A stretch of DNA of 64,000 nt from JAJFUB01 sp964622325 (GTDB lineage: Bacteria; Armatimonadota; Zipacnadia; Zipacnadales; UBA11051), in the NCBI GenBank assembly GCA_964622325.1, contig CAZUOJ010000004.1, positions 1 through 64,000 of the forward strand, read 5' to 3'. Numbering within the stretch: the stretch's first letter is position 1; every line of letters begins with the position of its first letter. A program made the position numbers and the translations under genes. Of this stretch, positions 45,262 through 54,144 are shown piece by piece. The notes beneath the pieces are model-generated. The model ran no database searches and was not told where the DNA came from. It saw only the letters and a program-made list of their open reading frames with translations.

Positions 45262-46044
45262 ATGAAGATTGCGCGTTTTCAGTTTCGCGGGGAAATACGC
45301 CAGGGAATTGTGGAAGGGGAAACAATCTATCCCCTGGATGCCGCCGGGCAACGCCGCAGCGGCGAGGCGCTGCCGCTTTCGGATGTCAAGCTGCTGGCGC
45401 CTGTGTGTCCGCCGAATATCTTTGCGCTGGGGCTAAATTATCGGCAGCATGCTGAAGAATCACAAATGGCGCTGCCGGAACGTCCGCTCATTTTTTTGAA
45501 AGCGACAACATCAGTGATTGGCCCCGGAGAGCCGATTATTTTGCCCCATATGGCGCCTCATGAAGTGGATTACGAAGCAGAATTGTGTATTGTGATTGGC
45601 AAAAAAGCCCGCAATGTCTCGGAGGAAGAGGCGCTTAATTATGTTTGGGGCTATACGTGCGGCAATGATGTATCGGCACGCGATTGCCAGCGCCGTTTGG
45701 ATTATGGCCAATGGGCGCGGGCAAAAAGCTTTGACACTTTTTGTCCGCTCGGGCCCTGGATTGAAACAGAACTCAATCCCGATAATGTGCGCATCCAATC
45801 CCGCCTGAATGGCCATATTATGCAGGATGCGCGCACCTCAGATTTGATTTTTAATTGTCGCCAGATTATCAGCTATTTAAGCCACAATTTCACGCTGTTG
45901 CCCGGCACCGTGATTATGACGGGCACGCCAGAGGGCGTGGGCTTTGTGCGCCAGCCGCCCGTCTTTTTGCGTTCGGGCGATATTGTGGAAATTGAAATCG
46001 AAGGCATTGGCGTGCTGCGCAATCCTGTTCAGGAAGAGGCGTGA
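45262..46044 (+). CDS. Fumarylacetoacetate hydrolase (FAH) family protein
   Basis: A 260-residue FAH-fold enzyme. A short N-terminal domain is followed by the catalytic core with LGLNYRQHAEE, the metal-binding VDYEAELCIVIG (D/E-X-E-X-E type), the GYTCGNDVSARD block, SFDTFCPLGPW and GTPEGVGFVR. Family members cleave C-C bonds or isomerise/hydrate oxo acids from aromatic or sugar breakdown; the exact substrate is not given by sequence. AAGGAG 8 bases before the ATG supports the start. Confidence 0.9.
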   Translation: MKIARFQFRGEIRQGIVEGETIYPLDAAGQRRSGEALPLSDVKLLAPVCPPNIFALGLNYRQHAEESQMALPERPLIFLKATTSVIGPGEPIILPHMAPHEVDYEAELCIVIGKKARNVSEEEALNYVWGYTCGNDVSARDCQRRLDYGQWARAKSFDTFCPLGPWIETELNPDNVRIQSRLNGHIMQDARTSDLIFNCRQIISYLSHNFTLLPGTVIMTGTPEGVGFVRQPPVFLRSGDIVEIEIEGIGVLRNPVQEEA

Positions 46045-46189
46045 CATAAAACAAGACGCTACGCCAAAGCAAATGCCAGGATGCCTCTCTATCCTATCCC
46101 TCTATTCGTCAATCAAGCCCAGATTGTTTTGGGGAGCCCGAACTTATGGCTATTAGTGTGTAAAAAATAATGTCTCCGCCCCCCTTGCC

Positions 46190-48154
46190 TCACAGGATAA
46201 TTTTATAAACTTTCATTTCAAAGCCCGCAAACGAAGCGCGAATTGCATTGGCTTTGGGAAGGGGAGCAGATCCGCCTTCAGGCATTTCCTGGACGACCGA
46301 TTTCGGCATACGGGGCAGCTTAAAGACGGCTTCATGCGGCTGCTCCTCATCATTGACCGCAAACAAATATATTTCTTGGCCGACACGGCGCACTGTCCAA
46401 TGCAGCCATTCCTGTTTATCTGCTTTTAGGGCGGGCGCAGGCTCCACCGACAAGAGCACGGGCATCCAGCGCTTCACTTCTGCCGCCACCTGTTTTACTT
46501 CCGCCCAGCGGCGTTCAAACACTTCCGGCTCTTTCTTCAAATCAAACCAGGAATAATAGATGAGCCCGCGCGCCCCTTCTGTAATGCATTGCCATGTCAT
46601 GGAGCGCATTTCTGCATATGTCGGCGGCCGCAGCCCTTTCTTTTCCTCTTCCGTTTTCTTGTAACAAGCCCAATTCATCACTTGCGGCACCATCCAGATA
46701 GGCCGGCTATCCAGCACGCTGGCCACGCTTTGTCGTGTCCATTCTGCCGCCCTTCTGGGAGGCTGTGTCGGAATGGGATAAGGATCCGTCCCCAACACAT
46801 CAAATGTCTTTCGATACAGCTCTAATTGGCCCACTTGATAGAGCACAACCCATGTGGGATGATCCGGATCCAATTCCTCCAGCCATTCTTGATGTGCTTC
46901 CAATCGCGGCATATACTCCAAAGAAAGCTCATCATTCAAATACCAGGCTAGCAAGGCCGGATGGGAGCGAAACTGCTTGACTTTCATTTCAATAAATGGC
47001 CGCTCATCTTCCGGGCCTTTAATTTCTTTCGGGCACCATGCCGTCCCATAATAGGCATCTTTCAATGTGTAAATGATTTTCAACCCGTAGCGCTGGATTA
47101 AATCCAGCTGCTCCGCGTTGGCGCCGCCATAAGGCATCAAACAATTGAAGGCACTGTCCGCATACATGCGCACATCCGCTTCGCTCACACTGCTCCAATA
47201 CATCCCCAGCGGGAAAAACGGCTCGCCCTTGACTATCAGGCGATTGTATTCATCAATATATGCAACCCGCTGGGCTAAATCTTGCGCAGGCACATTCAGC
47301 CGCCAGCTGTCCCGTGCCATCTCAGCCCCATTATCCTGGCGTTCTAAAATGACGAACAACCGATAGGAGCCTACGGCAAGGCCCTGAGCAGGCAACACAA
47401 GCTTTGCTTCGGCGCTTGTGGGCGTGAGGCGGACGGAACGCACTGGCGCCCCACCTTCAGCCCGCACGATTTCGCCTCGCAGGCGCACTTGCGTCGGCTT
47501 AAGCTCATAATCTTGCAGCCGCAATTGCGCCACAAGCTCAATCTGTTTGAGCTGCGGCGTGATAATGCCCCGATAATTGGGCTTTGTGAGCATCGTCCGC
47601 AGCGGCGGCTCGCGATATTGCCGCACTTCAACATCATCCCAATAGGCTTTGCCCGTCATCCCTTTGCGCACATAACAAAGCACATAACATTTCGTTGCAT
47701 TTTCAGGCACGCGCCCAGAAATCGCGCGAATTTGTGTCCAATCCCGTGTTCCCTTGATGCCCGACGGATAGGAGCCGCCCAGATATTTGTCGTCCTGCGT
47801 GTACCATTCTAGACAAATCGTTGCCCCGGAATCCATGCCGACAATATCCTCACATTTAATCCAGGCGCTGAATTCATACATTTTGCCTGGCTCCAGCGGG
47901 ATCGCCTGCCGACACAGCGCATAATTGTTCGGATCGGGATTGACAAATTGCAGGGCGCCGCTGCCAGAATGCACAGGGCTCGTAATATGGCTGTATACAT
48001 TTGGGGGCCCGTTCCAGCCCTCGGGCAAGCCCTCTGCCCCCCTGACTTCAAAGCCTGGATTTTTCACTAGATTAGGCGTTTCCTGCGCCTGGCCATAGCT
48101 TATTGCCCATAAAATCACATAAAACAAAGCCCCCAGCAAAATAGATTGCTTCAT
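46190..48154 (-). CDS. Secreted glycoside hydrolase-like protein (CBM4/9-like plus clan GH-A-like TIM barrel)
   Basis: About 654 residues. Start at the ATG at 48154 with AAGGAG upstream gives a signal peptide (MKQSILLGALFYVILWAISY). Residues 27-180 form a CBM4/9-like module (NLVKNPGFEVRGAEGLPEGW). A beta domain (190-310) leads to a TIM barrel (about 310-580) with FFPLGMYWSSVSEADVRMY, LLAWYLNDELSLEY (possible acid/base Glu) and MRSMTWQCITEGARGLIYYS. A small beta domain ends it. The layout resembles beta-galactosidase-like clan GH-A enzymes. Exact activity unknown. Convergent with the FAH gene. Confidence 0.78.
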   Translation of the reverse strand: MKQSILLGALFYVILWAISYGQAQETPNLVKNPGFEVRGAEGLPEGWNGPPNVYSHITSPVHSGSGALQFVNPDPNNYALCRQAIPLEPGKMYEFSAWIKCEDIVGMDSGATICLEWYTQDDKYLGGSYPSGIKGTRDWTQIRAISGRVPENATKCYVLCYVRKGMTGKAYWDDVEVRQYREPPLRTMLTKPNYRGIITPQLKQIELVAQLRLQDYELKPTQVRLRGEIVRAEGGAPVRSVRLTPTSAEAKLVLPAQGLAVGSYRLFVILERQDNGAEMARDSWRLNVPAQDLAQRVAYIDEYNRLIVKGEPFFPLGMYWSSVSEADVRMYADSAFNCLMPYGGANAEQLDLIQRYGLKIIYTLKDAYYGTAWCPKEIKGPEDERPFIEMKVKQFRSHPALLAWYLNDELSLEYMPRLEAHQEWLEELDPDHPTWVVLYQVGQLELYRKTFDVLGTDPYPIPTQPPRRAAEWTRQSVASVLDSRPIWMVPQVMNWACYKKTEEEKKGLRPPTYAEMRSMTWQCITEGARGLIYYSWFDLKKEPEVFERRWAEVKQVAAEVKRWMPVLLSVEPAPALKADKQEWLHWTVRRVGQEIYLFAVNDEEQPHEAVFKLPRMPKSVVQEMPEGGSAPLPKANAIRASFAGFEMKVYKIIL

Positions 48155-48247
48155 AAGCCGTTCTCCTTTTTTACAAAATGGCGTTTTCGAATTTTTCTTC
48201 ACAAAAGAAAAGCAGGAATTATTGGAAAAATCCCCTCTTTCACAGGC

Positions 48248-49204
48248 TCATCTCATAATGCGAATGTTTGTTGCCAATATCCGCAACAGGCTTTCGGCTG
48301 TTTGGGGACTGTGAACATTCAAAGCGAGAGCGAGATAATTTTTTTCCTGTATCAGATAAACAAGGCCATATTGTGTGGAAGGCAATAAATGCGCCTGGCG
48401 GCCAATCATTGCCACGGCCTTTGCCGTCTCTTTTTTTTCTAGCTGCTCAATAATTTTTTGATAGCTTTGCTGAGCCTCTGCTTCATTTCCACAGCGAATT
48501 AGAATAAGCTGCAAGCATGTGCCATTTTCCAGATATTGCCCTGACAATCCATCTTCAAGAGGCAAATCTAAGGGCAGCCTGTGTCGATAATAGCGCAACG
48601 AATTGGCTACTAGGCGGCCCTGAGGCATCACACGCAGCATCAAAGGCCATTGCGTCGGCTCGGGCATCACGGATAACAGGGCCTCTGCCGCGGCGCCAAC
48701 AGCCGCACGATGGGCAGGAGAGGCTTTGGCGGGCAAAATCTGAACATAAAAATCATCACGCCAGATGTGCAATTCATCGCCCTTCCAATAGGAAAGAGAT
48801 TTGTAATTTGCTGCTGTCGCCTCAGAATTGCGAAAGCGAGAAAACGCGCCGAAAGCTTCCAGCGATCCCGCGAATTTCAGCAATTCTATTTTCAGGGGCT
48901 CAGGAGGCGTCTTGGGCTGGATCGAAAGACAAACAGCCCATTGCCAGTCATACTCTAAAATCTGCTGCCGGATATTTTCCGGCCACAATTCATCTGCAGC
49001 TTCGCCCATAACGATTAAGGGCTGTGCCGCCAGCTGCCAGCCATTTTGAGCGGGCAATAGGGCCGCCAGGCGTTGCAGCAGCTCTTGAGGCGTTTCAATG
49101 GCTTTTTCCGATTGTGCCGGCTCCGTATGAGCGACAAGGAAGATTCCAATAACACAGGCGGCATGGAGCCACACTGTAATGCCTGCCCTCACAATATGGC
49201 GCAT
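48248..49204 (-). CDS. DUF6599-like exported protein
   Basis: About 318 residues with a signal peptide (VWLHAACVIGIFLVAHTEPA). The body has two similar alpha/beta halves: LEAFGAFSRFRN, DELHIWRDDFYVQI in the first and EAEAQQSYQKIIEQL, GLVYLIQEKNYLALAL in the second. This pattern resembles DUF6599-type proteins, whose role is unknown. Start at 49204 with GGGAGG 8 bases upstream; the longer frame lacks a ribosome site. It is divergent from the cobalamin riboswitch transcript. Confidence 0.65.
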   Translation of the reverse strand: MRHIVRAGITVWLHAACVIGIFLVAHTEPAQSEKAIETPQELLQRLAALLPAQNGWQLAAQPLIVMGEAADELWPENIRQQILEYDWQWAVCLSIQPKTPPEPLKIELLKFAGSLEAFGAFSRFRNSEATAANYKSLSYWKGDELHIWRDDFYVQILPAKASPAHRAAVGAAAEALLSVMPEPTQWPLMLRVMPQGRLVANSLRYYRHRLPLDLPLEDGLSGQYLENGTCLQLILIRCGNEAEAQQSYQKIIEQLEKKETAKAVAMIGRQAHLLPSTQYGLVYLIQEKNYLALALNVHSPQTAESLLRILATNIRIMR

Positions 49205-49417
49205 GGGAATGCCTCCCATTTTTAGCCGAAGCGACAAAACAAAGCTGCTGTTGTGTCCTGAAAACACGCTTCTCGTGATGATTATCAACTGTTATCATAT
49301 CAGTTTCGAAGCTCTTGTTCAAAATAATTTCTATACATTGCAACAAAAAATGATACGCCAGGAGGCATTTCAAATCTTTAAAAGCGTCGTTTGGGGCTGG
49401 AAAAAGCCTTTTGTGCC

Positions 49418-49446
49418 TTGACGCTGCGCTTTTTGCGCATTACAAT
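49418..49446 (+). promoter_or_regulatory. Sigma-70 promoter of the cobalamin riboswitch/btu operon
   Basis: TTGACG (49418-49423) and TACAAT (49441-49446) with 17-base spacing. Transcription would begin just before the riboswitch. Confidence 0.65.
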
Positions 49447-49449
49447 TCC

Positions 49450-49665
49450 TCATAGACAAGGGAAGCTGGTGCAAATCCAGCGCTGCCCCGCAACCGTAAT
49501 CGGGGACGAAAGCCACACGAATCGGCGTAAATCAATGAGATTTCCGTGAGGCGAGACTGAATACATTAAAAGCCTCGGCCGATTCGGCAAGCCACCGGAA
49601 ATAAGCTTTCTGGGAAGGCGTGGCGATTAGGAGGATCCGAGAGCCGGGATACCGTCAGCGGCCCC
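49450..49665 (+). ncRNA. Cobalamin (adenosylcobalamin) riboswitch
   Basis: Core elements are present in order: GGGAAGCTGGTGCAAATCC, GCTGCCCCGCAACCGTAA, a variable arm region with GAAAGCCAC, a CCACCGG stretch, and the B12 box GAGAGCCGGGATACCGTC near 49639-49656. It binds adenosylcobalamin and, with the terminator that follows, turns off the downstream btuF-btuD-btuC genes when B12 is abundant. Confidence 0.93.
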
Positions 49666-49698
49666 ATTCCTCGAGGGCGGGAATGGCGGCGTATTGGC

Positions 49699-49741
49699 AA
49701 GCTGCCCTGAGATCATTTCATGATCTCCCGGCGGCTTTTTT
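49699..49741 (+). terminator. Riboswitch-controlled intrinsic terminator
   Basis: AAGCTGCC...GAGATCA (49699-49715) pairs with TGATCTC...GGCGGCTT (49721-49737) in 15 of 17 positions around a 5-base loop, followed directly by a T run. It sits between the B12 box and the btuF ribosome site, the typical off-switch. Confidence 0.85.
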
Positions 49742-49775
49742 AGTTTTCATTCGCCCTCTGGGAAGGATCCAGCAG

Positions 49776-50765
49776 ATGTCGCGCTGTTTTTATGGAATGT
49801 TAATTATTGTGTTTCTTTGTGGGGCAGCTTCAGGCTGTCGAAAAATCGAGGCAAATATCCCTGCAGGGGCTACAGAAGCTGTTTCGCGTCCTGCTCCCCT
49901 CTCCCCTGCTTCAAATGCCTATCCTTTAACATTGACGGATGATCTGGGACAAACGATTACATTGTCAAAGCCTCCCCAGCGAATAATTTCTCTGGCTCCT
50001 AGCTTGACGGAAATTCTTTTTGCCTTAGGCTTGGGCGATCGTGTTGTCGGCGTGACAACATATTGCCATTATCCACCGGAAGCCACGAAAAAAGAAAAAA
50101 TTGGCGGCTATGTCAACGCCAGCCACGAAAAAATTGTCTCTTTAACGCCTGATCTTGTATTCGCTACGCGTGGCACGCCCCGTACTTTTATCGAAGGGCT
50201 GAGCCGCGCGGGCATCCCTGTTCTGGCTGTCGATCAGACAAGCTTTGCCCAGATTCTTCATTCTTTCGCCTTTATTGCTCAAGCCTGTGGCGTGCCTCAA
50301 AAAGGCGAAGAGCTTGCGGCGCGGCTGCAGCGCGTGCGCGAGGAAATCAGCCAGAAAACAGGCTCCCTGAAGCCAGAACAGCGGCCGCGTGCCTTGTTAG
50401 TGTTGTCCTTGCAGCCGCTATTTGTCTGTGGGCCAGGCAGCTTTCAAGATGAAATGCTGGAAGTCTGCGGCGCCCGCAATGTGAGCGGCATTTCCCAGCC
50501 TTTTGGCCCGCTATCCGAGGAAGCCGTTGTAGCAAAGGATCCGCAAACACTGATTTTTCCCAGCATTGACAACGGCCAGGCCGTGACGAAAAACAGCCTC
50601 TTGACAAAGCTGCAAGCCCGTCCCGCCTGGAAGAACACAACGGCTGTTAAAAAGCGCCGGCTGATTATCATCAATGTGGATTATTTGAGCATCCCGGGCC
50701 CCCGCCTGGAAAAAGGATTGCGCGAGCTGGCCACGCAATTGCATCCGGAGCTGTTTAAGCCATGA
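49776..50765 (+). CDS. btuF: Cobalamin ABC transporter substrate-binding lipoprotein (BtuF-like)
   Basis: About 329 residues. Signal peptide with lipobox ASGC (Cys21) marks it as a lipoprotein. The body is a periplasmic binding protein of the BtuF/FecB type: QRIISLAPSLTEILFALGLG, VGVTTYCHYPPEA, KIGGYVNASHEKIVSLTPDLV. The cobalamin role is inferred from the riboswitch upstream and the transporter genes downstream. Start at 49776 with GGAAGGA 8 bases upstream; longer frames would run through the terminator and riboswitch. Its stop overlaps the next ATG by four bases. Confidence 0.9.
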   Translation: MSRCFYGMLIIVFLCGAASGCRKIEANIPAGATEAVSRPAPLSPASNAYPLTLTDDLGQTITLSKPPQRIISLAPSLTEILFALGLGDRVVGVTTYCHYPPEATKKEKIGGYVNASHEKIVSLTPDLVFATRGTPRTFIEGLSRAGIPVLAVDQTSFAQILHSFAFIAQACGVPQKGEELAARLQRVREEISQKTGSLKPEQRPRALLVLSLQPLFVCGPGSFQDEMLEVCGARNVSGISQPFGPLSEEAVVAKDPQTLIFPSIDNGQAVTKNSLLTKLQARPAWKNTTAVKKRRLIIINVDYLSIPGPRLEKGLRELATQLHPELFKP

Positions 50766-51562
50766 ATGAGTCTTGTTGCCCTCTTTTGCAACTAGACAAT
50801 GTTTGCGCTGCTTATGATGCTTTTGAAGTTTTGCATGGCATAGATTTGCCTGTGCCAGCAGGACAAATGCTGGGCATTTTGGGGCCCAACGGATCGGGAA
50901 AAAGCACGCTCCTGCGCGTGATTGCAGGCCTGCTGCCTCCCTCAGCTGGCCATATTTATTTGCAAGGCAAAGAGCTGTCCCAATATAGCGCACGCCAACG
51001 AGCTCGTTTCATGGCTTTTGTGCCACAATCTGTTTCTCTGGCCTTTGCTTTCACTGTGTTTGATGTTGTGGCGATGGGCCGTCATCCTTATGTAGGCCTT
51101 TTAGGCTCGCTCAGCAAAAAAGATTATGAGATTATACATCAGGCGCTGGAGCAAACACATTGCACAGATTTGCAAGAGCGCATTGTGACAGAATTAAGCG
51201 GCGGGGAATTGCAACGAGTCATCATTGCCCGCGCTTTAGCCCAAGAGCCGCGAATACTTTTGTTAGATGAGCCCACAGCCCATCTAGATGTACATCATCA
51301 ATTAGATATCGCTCATTTATTGCAAAGGCTGAATCGCGAACAAAACATTACAATATTATGGGTCTCTCATGACATTAATTTAGCAGCAGAATTTTGCGAG
51401 CGTCTTGTGATTTTGCACGAAGGCCGCATTTTTATTGAGGGAAAGCCGGAAGATGTGATAAAGCCGGCTTATATGGAACAAATTTATAGTCGGCCGCTGC
51501 CCATTACGCTTAATCCGCTCTCGGGAAGGCCGCAAATTATCATTAGCGGAGTGGAAGGATGA
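50762..51562 (+). CDS. btuD: Cobalamin ABC transporter ATP-binding protein (BtuD-like)
   Basis: A 266-residue ABC ATPase: Walker A GPNGSGKSTLLR, Q-loop VPQSVSLAF, signature LSGGELQRVIIARAL, Walker B ILLLDEPTAHLD, switch His in WVSHDINLAAEF. It is closest in style to iron-siderophore/B12 importers. It overlaps btuF and btuC by ATGA pairs, so the three are translationally coupled. Confidence 0.92.
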   Translation: MNESCCPLLQLDNVCAAYDAFEVLHGIDLPVPAGQMLGILGPNGSGKSTLLRVIAGLLPPSAGHIYLQGKELSQYSARQRARFMAFVPQSVSLAFAFTVFDVVAMGRHPYVGLLGSLSKKDYEIIHQALEQTHCTDLQERIVTELSGGELQRVIIARALAQEPRILLLDEPTAHLDVHHQLDIAHLLQRLNREQNITILWVSHDINLAAEFCERLVILHEGRIFIEGKPEDVIKPAYMEQIYSRPLPITLNPLSGRPQIIISGVEG

Positions 51563-52596
51563 CAGGGACAATCCGTCGTCGCTATTATGGCTGGCTGAGC
51601 GGCTTGTTTGTTGCCTTATTAGGCGTAGCGGCCTTGTCCTTGTTCGTGGGCGCCGCACATTCTTCCGGGGCCCAGATTTTGGCGGCTTTGCACGATGGCA
51701 TACAATATCTGCTGACAGGAAAGCCCTATCCGCAGGATGCGTCTCATACGATCGTGCTGCAATTGCGGCTGCCACGGCTGCTGCTGGCGGGGCTTGTGGG
51801 AATCTGTCTGGCAATAGCGGGAGCCGTAATGCAAGCGTTGTTTCAAAATCCTTTAGCAGAGCCGTATATTCTGGGCGTGTCTTCAGGCGCCTCCTTGGGC
51901 GCCATTGTTGCCATTGCTCTGGGCGCCAGCGTCGCCGCCTCCGCAAGCGTCCCGGGGATGGCTTTTGTGGGCGCTTGTTTGATTGTATTTCTCGTGTATG
52001 GTTTGGCGCAACGCGGCGGACGGCTGCACACAGGCACATTATTGCTCACAGGCATTGCTGTGGGCTCGCTTGTCTCGGCGCTGACATCATTTTTGATGAT
52101 GATGATGAATGAGGATTTGCGCACTGTTTTATTCTGGCTGCTCGGCGGATTCAGCGGCCGGAGCTGGACGGAGCTGCGTCTCATTCTGCCCGCCGCTTTT
52201 TTGGGCCTCACAGGAGCTTGGCTCGCCGTACGCCCGTTGAATGTGTTGCTTTTAGGAGAAGAGACAGCTGCCACGCTGGGCTTGAATTTGCGCCTCACAA
52301 AACGCCTTCTATTAGCTTTAGCCTCCTTGCTGACAGCCGCGGCTGTCGCCATTAGCGGCGTCATCGCCTTTGTGGGACTCATTGTGCCCCATCTGACACG
52401 GCTGCTAGTTGGCCCCGATCATCGTTATCTTATTCCATTGGCGGCCCTGTTAGGCGCTGTGCTGATGATTTTAGCGGACACAGCAGCACGCACAATTCTT
52501 GCGCCTGCCGAATTGCCAATCGGCATTCTGACAAGCGCGTTGGGCTGTCCGTTCTTTTTGTATTTGTTGCGTAAACAGGCTGGCTATGGGCTGTAA
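51559..52596 (+). CDS. btuC: Cobalamin ABC transporter permease (BtuC/FecCD family)
   Basis: A 345-residue permease with about ten membrane helices. FecCD-family signatures are visible: LRLPRLLLAGLVGICLAIAG, QALFQNPLAEPYILGVSSGA, FWLLGGFSGRSW and GVIAFVGLIVPHLTRLLVGPDH. It forms the membrane channel of the B12 importer with BtuD and receives B12 from the lipoprotein BtuF. It is the last gene of the riboswitch operon, followed by a strong hairpin. Confidence 0.93.
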   Translation: MTGTIRRRYYGWLSGLFVALLGVAALSLFVGAAHSSGAQILAALHDGIQYLLTGKPYPQDASHTIVLQLRLPRLLLAGLVGICLAIAGAVMQALFQNPLAEPYILGVSSGASLGAIVAIALGASVAASASVPGMAFVGACLIVFLVYGLAQRGGRLHTGTLLLTGIAVGSLVSALTSFLMMMMNEDLRTVLFWLLGGFSGRSWTELRLILPAAFLGLTGAWLAVRPLNVLLLGEETAATLGLNLRLTKRLLLALASLLTAAAVAISGVIAFVGLIVPHLTRLLVGPDHRYLIPLAALLGAVLMILADTAARTILAPAELPIGILTSALGCPFFLYLLRKQAGYGL

Positions 52597-52607
52597 AGCA
52601 AATGAAT

Positions 52608-52668
52608 CACATAGCGGGCGGCCTGGCCCAGAATATGCGCACACAGGCTGCCCGCTATGTGTCTATTT
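52608..52668 (+). terminator. Long hairpin terminator after btuC (possibly bidirectional)
   Basis: An 18-base arm at 52608-52625 (CACATAGCGGGCGGCCTG) pairs with 52644-52661 with one G-T wobble. The plus side is followed by TCTATTT, a weak T-run. It lies between btuC and the convergent DUF4177-like gene. Confidence 0.7.
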
Positions 52669-52691
52669 AAAAAGAAAAGTTTGGCGCAAGC

Positions 52692-52976
52692 TTATTGCGT
52701 TGAATCTCCTCCTGCGGGCCGGGGCCCTGCAGGCGCCGAGGGCGGCTGAGGCTGAGGCGCAGCCGGCCGGGGCGCAGCTGCAGCCGTTGAAGCCTGTCCC
52801 GTCGTCTGTGTTCCTGCGGGCTGGATAGGCCGCCGCAACAGAACGCTGACATGCGGAGATGTGCCTGTGATGCCAATGCAATCAAAGCCCTGGGCGACAA
52901 GCTGCGCTATCCGTTCATTCAGATAGCCAATTTTGCCGCCGCCCTGTTCAATGATTTGATATTCAAATTGTGGCAT
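52692..52976 (-). CDS. Small DUF4177-like protein with Pro/Ala-rich tail
   Basis: A 94-residue protein. Its first 50 residues (MPQFEYQIIEQGG, YLNERIAQLVAQGFDCIGIT, VSVLLRRP) resemble DUF4177-type small proteins: a strand, a helix with a LN.....G..C/W pattern and a closing strand. The remaining 45 residues are Pro, Ala, Gln and Thr-rich and probably disordered. AAGGAGG upstream of the ATG at 52976 fixes the start. Function unknown. Confidence 0.7.
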   Translation of the reverse strand: MPQFEYQIIEQGGGKIGYLNERIAQLVAQGFDCIGITGTSPHVSVLLRRPIQPAGTQTTGQASTAAAAPRPAAPQPQPPSAPAGPRPAGGDSTQ

Positions 52977-53037
52977 TGCCCTTTTCCCTCCTTTGCCTGT
53001 TGTTGATGTTGCTTTATTGCTGTTTGGGAATATCTTT

Positions 53038-53862
53038 TTAACGCCGCCCAAGAATAGCATCCATAGATTGGCTTGTGGCTTCCAGAAGCCGCTCCGGGAA
53101 ATATCGATAGGGCGGCATCATTTCAGCTGTCACAGCGCCATCATATTTAATTTCTCTGAGCGCCTTCATTACAGCGTCCCACGGCACATCCCCTTCCAGC
53201 AAATCCACAAAGCCATCCAAATCCGCAATGCTGCGTTTGAAATCTTTAAAATGCACAGCGCTGATTCGTTCGCCCAAAATGCGAATCCATTGATCAGGAT
53301 AGCCAGAGGCCATCACATTGCCCACATCAAAATAAGCTGTCACAAAGGGGCTGCCGATTTCATCCAGAAAGTTCCGAAATTCCAGAGGAGACAACAAGAA
53401 TTTGTTCCACACATATTCCACGCCAATGCGCACGCCCGCTTTTTCGGCTTCCGGAGCGAGCTTTTTCAACGCTTGCAGACTTTTTTCATACGCCACATCA
53501 TAGGGCAAGGCTGGAGAGACAGTGCAGGGCACGACTAATATCGTTGTAGCGCCAATGGCTTTCGCCAGTTGCAACATCTTTTTACAAATATCCATTCCAG
53601 CTTTGTTAATTTTTCCGCCATCCGCTACGAGAGGCTCTGTCCAGAACAATCCTGTGGCAAATGTAGGCGTCTGCAAGCCAATTTTATCCGCCGTTTTCTT
53701 AATGGCGGCAATTTGCGCTGCCGTTGTTTTCATATTAATCTCTGCTTCCGGGCCCTCTAAAGTCAGCTCAATAGCTTCAAAGCCCACATCCTTGGCGAGC
53801 TGCATCCGCTCCGGCAGCGGCATGCCTGCGGGGAATGACCAATAACTGATAGACTTAATCAT
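53038..53862 (-). CDS. Sugar phosphate isomerase/epimerase-like TIM-barrel protein
   Basis: About 274 residues, xylose isomerase-like TIM barrel (AP endonuclease family 2). Seen: LAKDVGFEAIELTLEGPEAE, AKAIGATTILVVPCTVSP, GVRIGVEYVWNKFLLSP with the metal-binding Glu, FVTAYFDVGNVMASG with Asp, and AVHFKDF with His. These residues form the divalent metal site. Such enzymes isomerise keto and aldo sugars or inositol derivatives. AAGGAGG lies 8 bases before the ATG at 53862. It fits the sugar-degrading theme; the substrate is unknown. Confidence 0.87.
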   Translation of the reverse strand: MIKSISYWSFPAGMPLPERMQLAKDVGFEAIELTLEGPEAEINMKTTAAQIAAIKKTADKIGLQTPTFATGLFWTEPLVADGGKINKAGMDICKKMLQLAKAIGATTILVVPCTVSPALPYDVAYEKSLQALKKLAPEAEKAGVRIGVEYVWNKFLLSPLEFRNFLDEIGSPFVTAYFDVGNVMASGYPDQWIRILGERISAVHFKDFKRSIADLDGFVDLLEGDVPWDAVMKALREIKYDGAVTAEMMPPYRYFPERLLEATSQSMDAILGRR

Positions 53863-54144
53863 GTGTTTCTCCCTCCTTGTATGGATTAATTTGCATTCTG
53901 CTAAGCCCAAATAGTCCAGCCTTTTGCAGGAAGCCGTTGCTGTGCCAGCAGAAGGCCATTAACTAGCCCCTATATAGATAAATAATTTTCTCAGTTCAGC
54001 AGAACATTCCTTCCTTTTCTCCTATGTATTTTGTTGCCAGCTATTTACAATTTTGTGAGCTCCAGACATTAACTCTTGAGATTGATGGGGCCGATATATC
54101 GATTGAACAATTAGACTCAATCCAGCTTCGTAAGAGGTACGGCG
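53863..54144. promoter_or_regulatory. Divergent intergenic region
   Basis: 282 bases between divergent genes. I see AT-rich stretches (for example around 53973-53995) and a CGATATATCG palindrome near 54094-54103, but no promoter pair I would place with confidence. No gene is supportable here. Confidence 0.3.

Noticed and set aside
49620..49775. Longer N-terminus of BtuF
   Set aside because: The upstream codons lie in the riboswitch B12 box and terminator; the ATG at 49776 has a ribosome site and a proper lipoprotein signal.
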